Virus record (IMG/VR): IMGVR_UViG_3300045051_000319
Span: 1 to 48,430 of that record
From: a virus
Strand: one strand, 5' to 3'
Length of the DNA: 48,430 nt
This document shows positions 47,246-48,430 of the stretch, one piece after another. The translations under genes and the position numbers were made by a program. Under the pieces are notes generated by a model. The model saw nothing but the letters and a program-made list of their open reading frames with translations, was not told the origin of the DNA and searched no databases. Positions within the stretch are counted from its first letter, which is position 1. Every line of letters starts with the position of its first letter.

Positions 47246-47608
47246 GTGGCGACCTCGTCCCTGCATCCGTGCGCGCAGCCAGGCTGCCCGCGACTTCTGC
47301 CCCGAAGCCAGAGCCGATGCGCTCCCCATGCTCGGCCATACGACAGGGAGCGCGGCACATCCACTCAGCGAGGCATGGGGTCGGACTGGCGGCGCATCCG
47401 TGACGCCCACATCGCACGGCATCCGTACTGCGCCAACGTTGGGCAGCACACTGAGCCCGTCCCCGCAACCATCGTCGATCACATCGTCCCGCACCGTGGC
47501 GACGACCGGCTACGCCTTGACCCCCAGAATCTCCAGTCGCTCTGCTCGTCGTGCCATGCGGTCAAGACCTGGCGCGAGGGGCCAGGCTACCGCGGGGTGG
47601 CGTGGTGA
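47246..47608 (+). CDS. HNH endonuclease, short
   Basis: The 120-residue protein has a Cys/His N terminus (CAQPGCPRLLPRSQSRC) and an HNH core: YCANVGQHTEPVPATIVDHIVPHRGD, then NLQSLCSSCHAVKT. Asp-His, Asn and the final His of the beta-beta-alpha metal fold are present. HNH proteins near terminase genes of HK97-like phages assist cos cleavage during packaging. The GTG start has no strong ribosome site, so the exact start is unsure. Confidence 0.82.
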   Translation: MATSSLHPCAQPGCPRLLPRSQSRCAPHARPYDRERGTSTQRGMGSDWRRIRDAHIARHPYCANVGQHTEPVPATIVDHIVPHRGDDRLRLDPQNLQSLCSSCHAVKTWREGPGYRGVAW

Positions 47609-48430
47609 GCGCGCGGAACTGCGCGATCTGTGGGGTGGAGTTCGCGCCCGCGTCGTGGACGCAGAAGGTGTGCGGTCCCGAATGTCGCGCAGAGAAACAC
47701 CGACGCAAGTGTCTGGCTTTCTATCACGCCGGGAAGATGTGTGCGCGCGAGGCAACGTGTGAGCGGTGCGGGGTCGCGTTTCGCCCGAAGGTCGCGAACC
47801 GTTCATCGTTCTGTGGGCGCAAGTGCTTCGCCGCTTACGCGAAGGAAAGCAAGGCGCCCGAGTCGCGGTACTGGGGGAAGTACCCGTCACAGGCAGCGGC
47901 CAAGGCTGCCGGTGTTCTTTGTCGGCAGTGCGGTGGGCGTGGGCCAGAGGCCGGTAAGACCATGTGTCGGCCATGCCTCAACGAGCGGCGAGTCAAGACG
48001 CAGGGATACTACGCTAGCCGCAAGTCCGCTGGACAATGCGTCGTGTGTGGTGGCGAACGCGACCAGGAATCAAGCCTAATTTGTCGCGGGTGCGCGCACC
48101 GCTTCCAAACGCCCCGCAAAGCGGCGGGCCGCTGGACGAAGATCCAATGGGAGCATCGACTCGCTTTCTTCGGGGGATGCTGCGCGTGGTGCGGCGGCGA
48201 TTGGCACCACGTCGATCACGTCATCCCGATCGCGCTAGGCGGTACCAACTGGCCCTCGAACCTCGTCCCTGCGTGCAAGTCGTGCAACCACACAAAGAGC
48301 GCGCGTAATCCGTACGAGTTCGCGATCGAGTGTGTCTCCCGCGGATTGGCGGGTCGCATGAGTGTGCTTCTCGCCAACGCCGCGCCGTCGTTGCGCTTTT
48401 GCAAATCATCGTCAGCCAGGGGTCTGGGAC
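47605..48430 (+). CDS. HNH endonuclease with several zinc knuckles, runs off the window end
   Basis: GTG 47605 overlaps the stop of the first HNH gene. The frame stays open for 275 codons to the last base and, on circular closure, for 15 more to TGA at 45-47 (290 residues). Five Cys pairs (C6/C9, C52/C55, C106/C109, C121/C124, C145/C148) precede a classical HNH domain: CAWCGGDWHHVDHVIPIALGG (D204-H205), N219 and CKSCNHTKSARNP (C224, C227, N228). It lies directly before terS. The repeated knuckles may bind the packaging site. Without closure it would count as partial. Confidence 0.85.
   Translation, partial: MSARNCAICGVEFAPASWTQKVCGPECRAEKHRRKCLAFYHAGKMCAREATCERCGVAFRPKVANRSSFCGRKCFAAYAKESKAPESRYWGKYPSQAAAKAAGVLCRQCGGRGPEAGKTMCRPCLNERRVKTQGYYASRKSAGQCVVCGGERDQESSLICRGCAHRFQTPRKAAGRWTKIQWEHRLAFFGGCCAWCGGDWHHVDHVIPIALGGTNWPSNLVPACKSCNHTKSARNPYEFAIECVSRGLAGRMSVLLANAAPSLRFCKSSSARGLG

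Noticed and set aside
47121-47403. Additional open frames overlapping the first HNH gene
   Set aside because: They have no domain or ribosome site, and the HNH frame explains the sequence.
1-48430. CRISPR arrays, insertion sequences or a diversity-generating retroelement
   Set aside because: I saw no evenly spaced repeats, no transposase or reverse transcriptase and no template/variable repeat pair. A dot-plot would be a stronger test.

Overview
The window looks like the complete genome of a temperate, long-tailed (siphovirus-type) bacteriophage of a G+C-rich Gram-negative host. The evidence is a full head/packaging set (P27-type small terminase, terminase_1 large subunit, HK97-type portal, ClpP-like prohead protease, HK97-fold capsid), a siphovirus tail module with a tape measure protein and a -1 frameshift chaperone, a tyrosine integrase beside an attP that carries the 3' half of a tRNA-Asn gene, and a lambda-like genetic switch. 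A Gram-negative host is inferred from a lipoprotein gene, a lambda/GTA-like tail tip and an outer-membrane-like domain. The two ends of the window join in frame: an HNH nuclease gene runs off the right end, continues at base 1 and stops at 45-47, overlapping the small-terminase start as GTGA. The 48,430 bases are therefore probably one whole circularly closed genome. I cannot name the host or the phage genus.

Layout. (1) 44-15378, plus strand: packaging, head, connector and tail genes ending in a tail-tip/fibre protein with collagen-like segments. (2) 15375-15695, minus: a lipoprotein moron with its own promoter. (3) 15867-17594, plus: lysis genes (M15 peptidase, holin-like proteins). (4) 17673-25995, plus: an unusual late accessory block of virion- or envelope-type proteins, including a complete subtilisin-family protease, a putative TIM-barrel glycoside hydrolase, repeat-rich adhesin-like proteins and a secreted protein with a G10 tract; a metallophosphoesterase follows. 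(5) 27185-27416: attP. (6) 27417-35639, minus: a tightly coupled leftward early operon starting at PL and ending in xis and int, with an ERF annealing protein, a YqaJ-like exonuclease, HNH-like and many small Cys-rich proteins. (7) 35640-36497: immunity region with repressor, cro-like gene and mirror-image PL/PR promoters with matching operators. (8) 36498-48430, plus: a rightward early operon with an early intrinsic terminator, two ParB-like proteins, a DUF1376 replication protein, a VRR-NUC nuclease, small membrane and zinc-knuckle proteins, and two HNH nucleases that lead back into the terminase genes.

How it works together (inference). The repressor holds PL and PR shut through paired operators. 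When it is lost, PL transcribes recombination and integration/excision genes, and PR transcribes cro, then, past a terminator at about 37.2 kb, replication genes and finally packaging. Most neighbouring genes overlap by GTGA or ATGA, which implies translational coupling. This also supports several very short genes.
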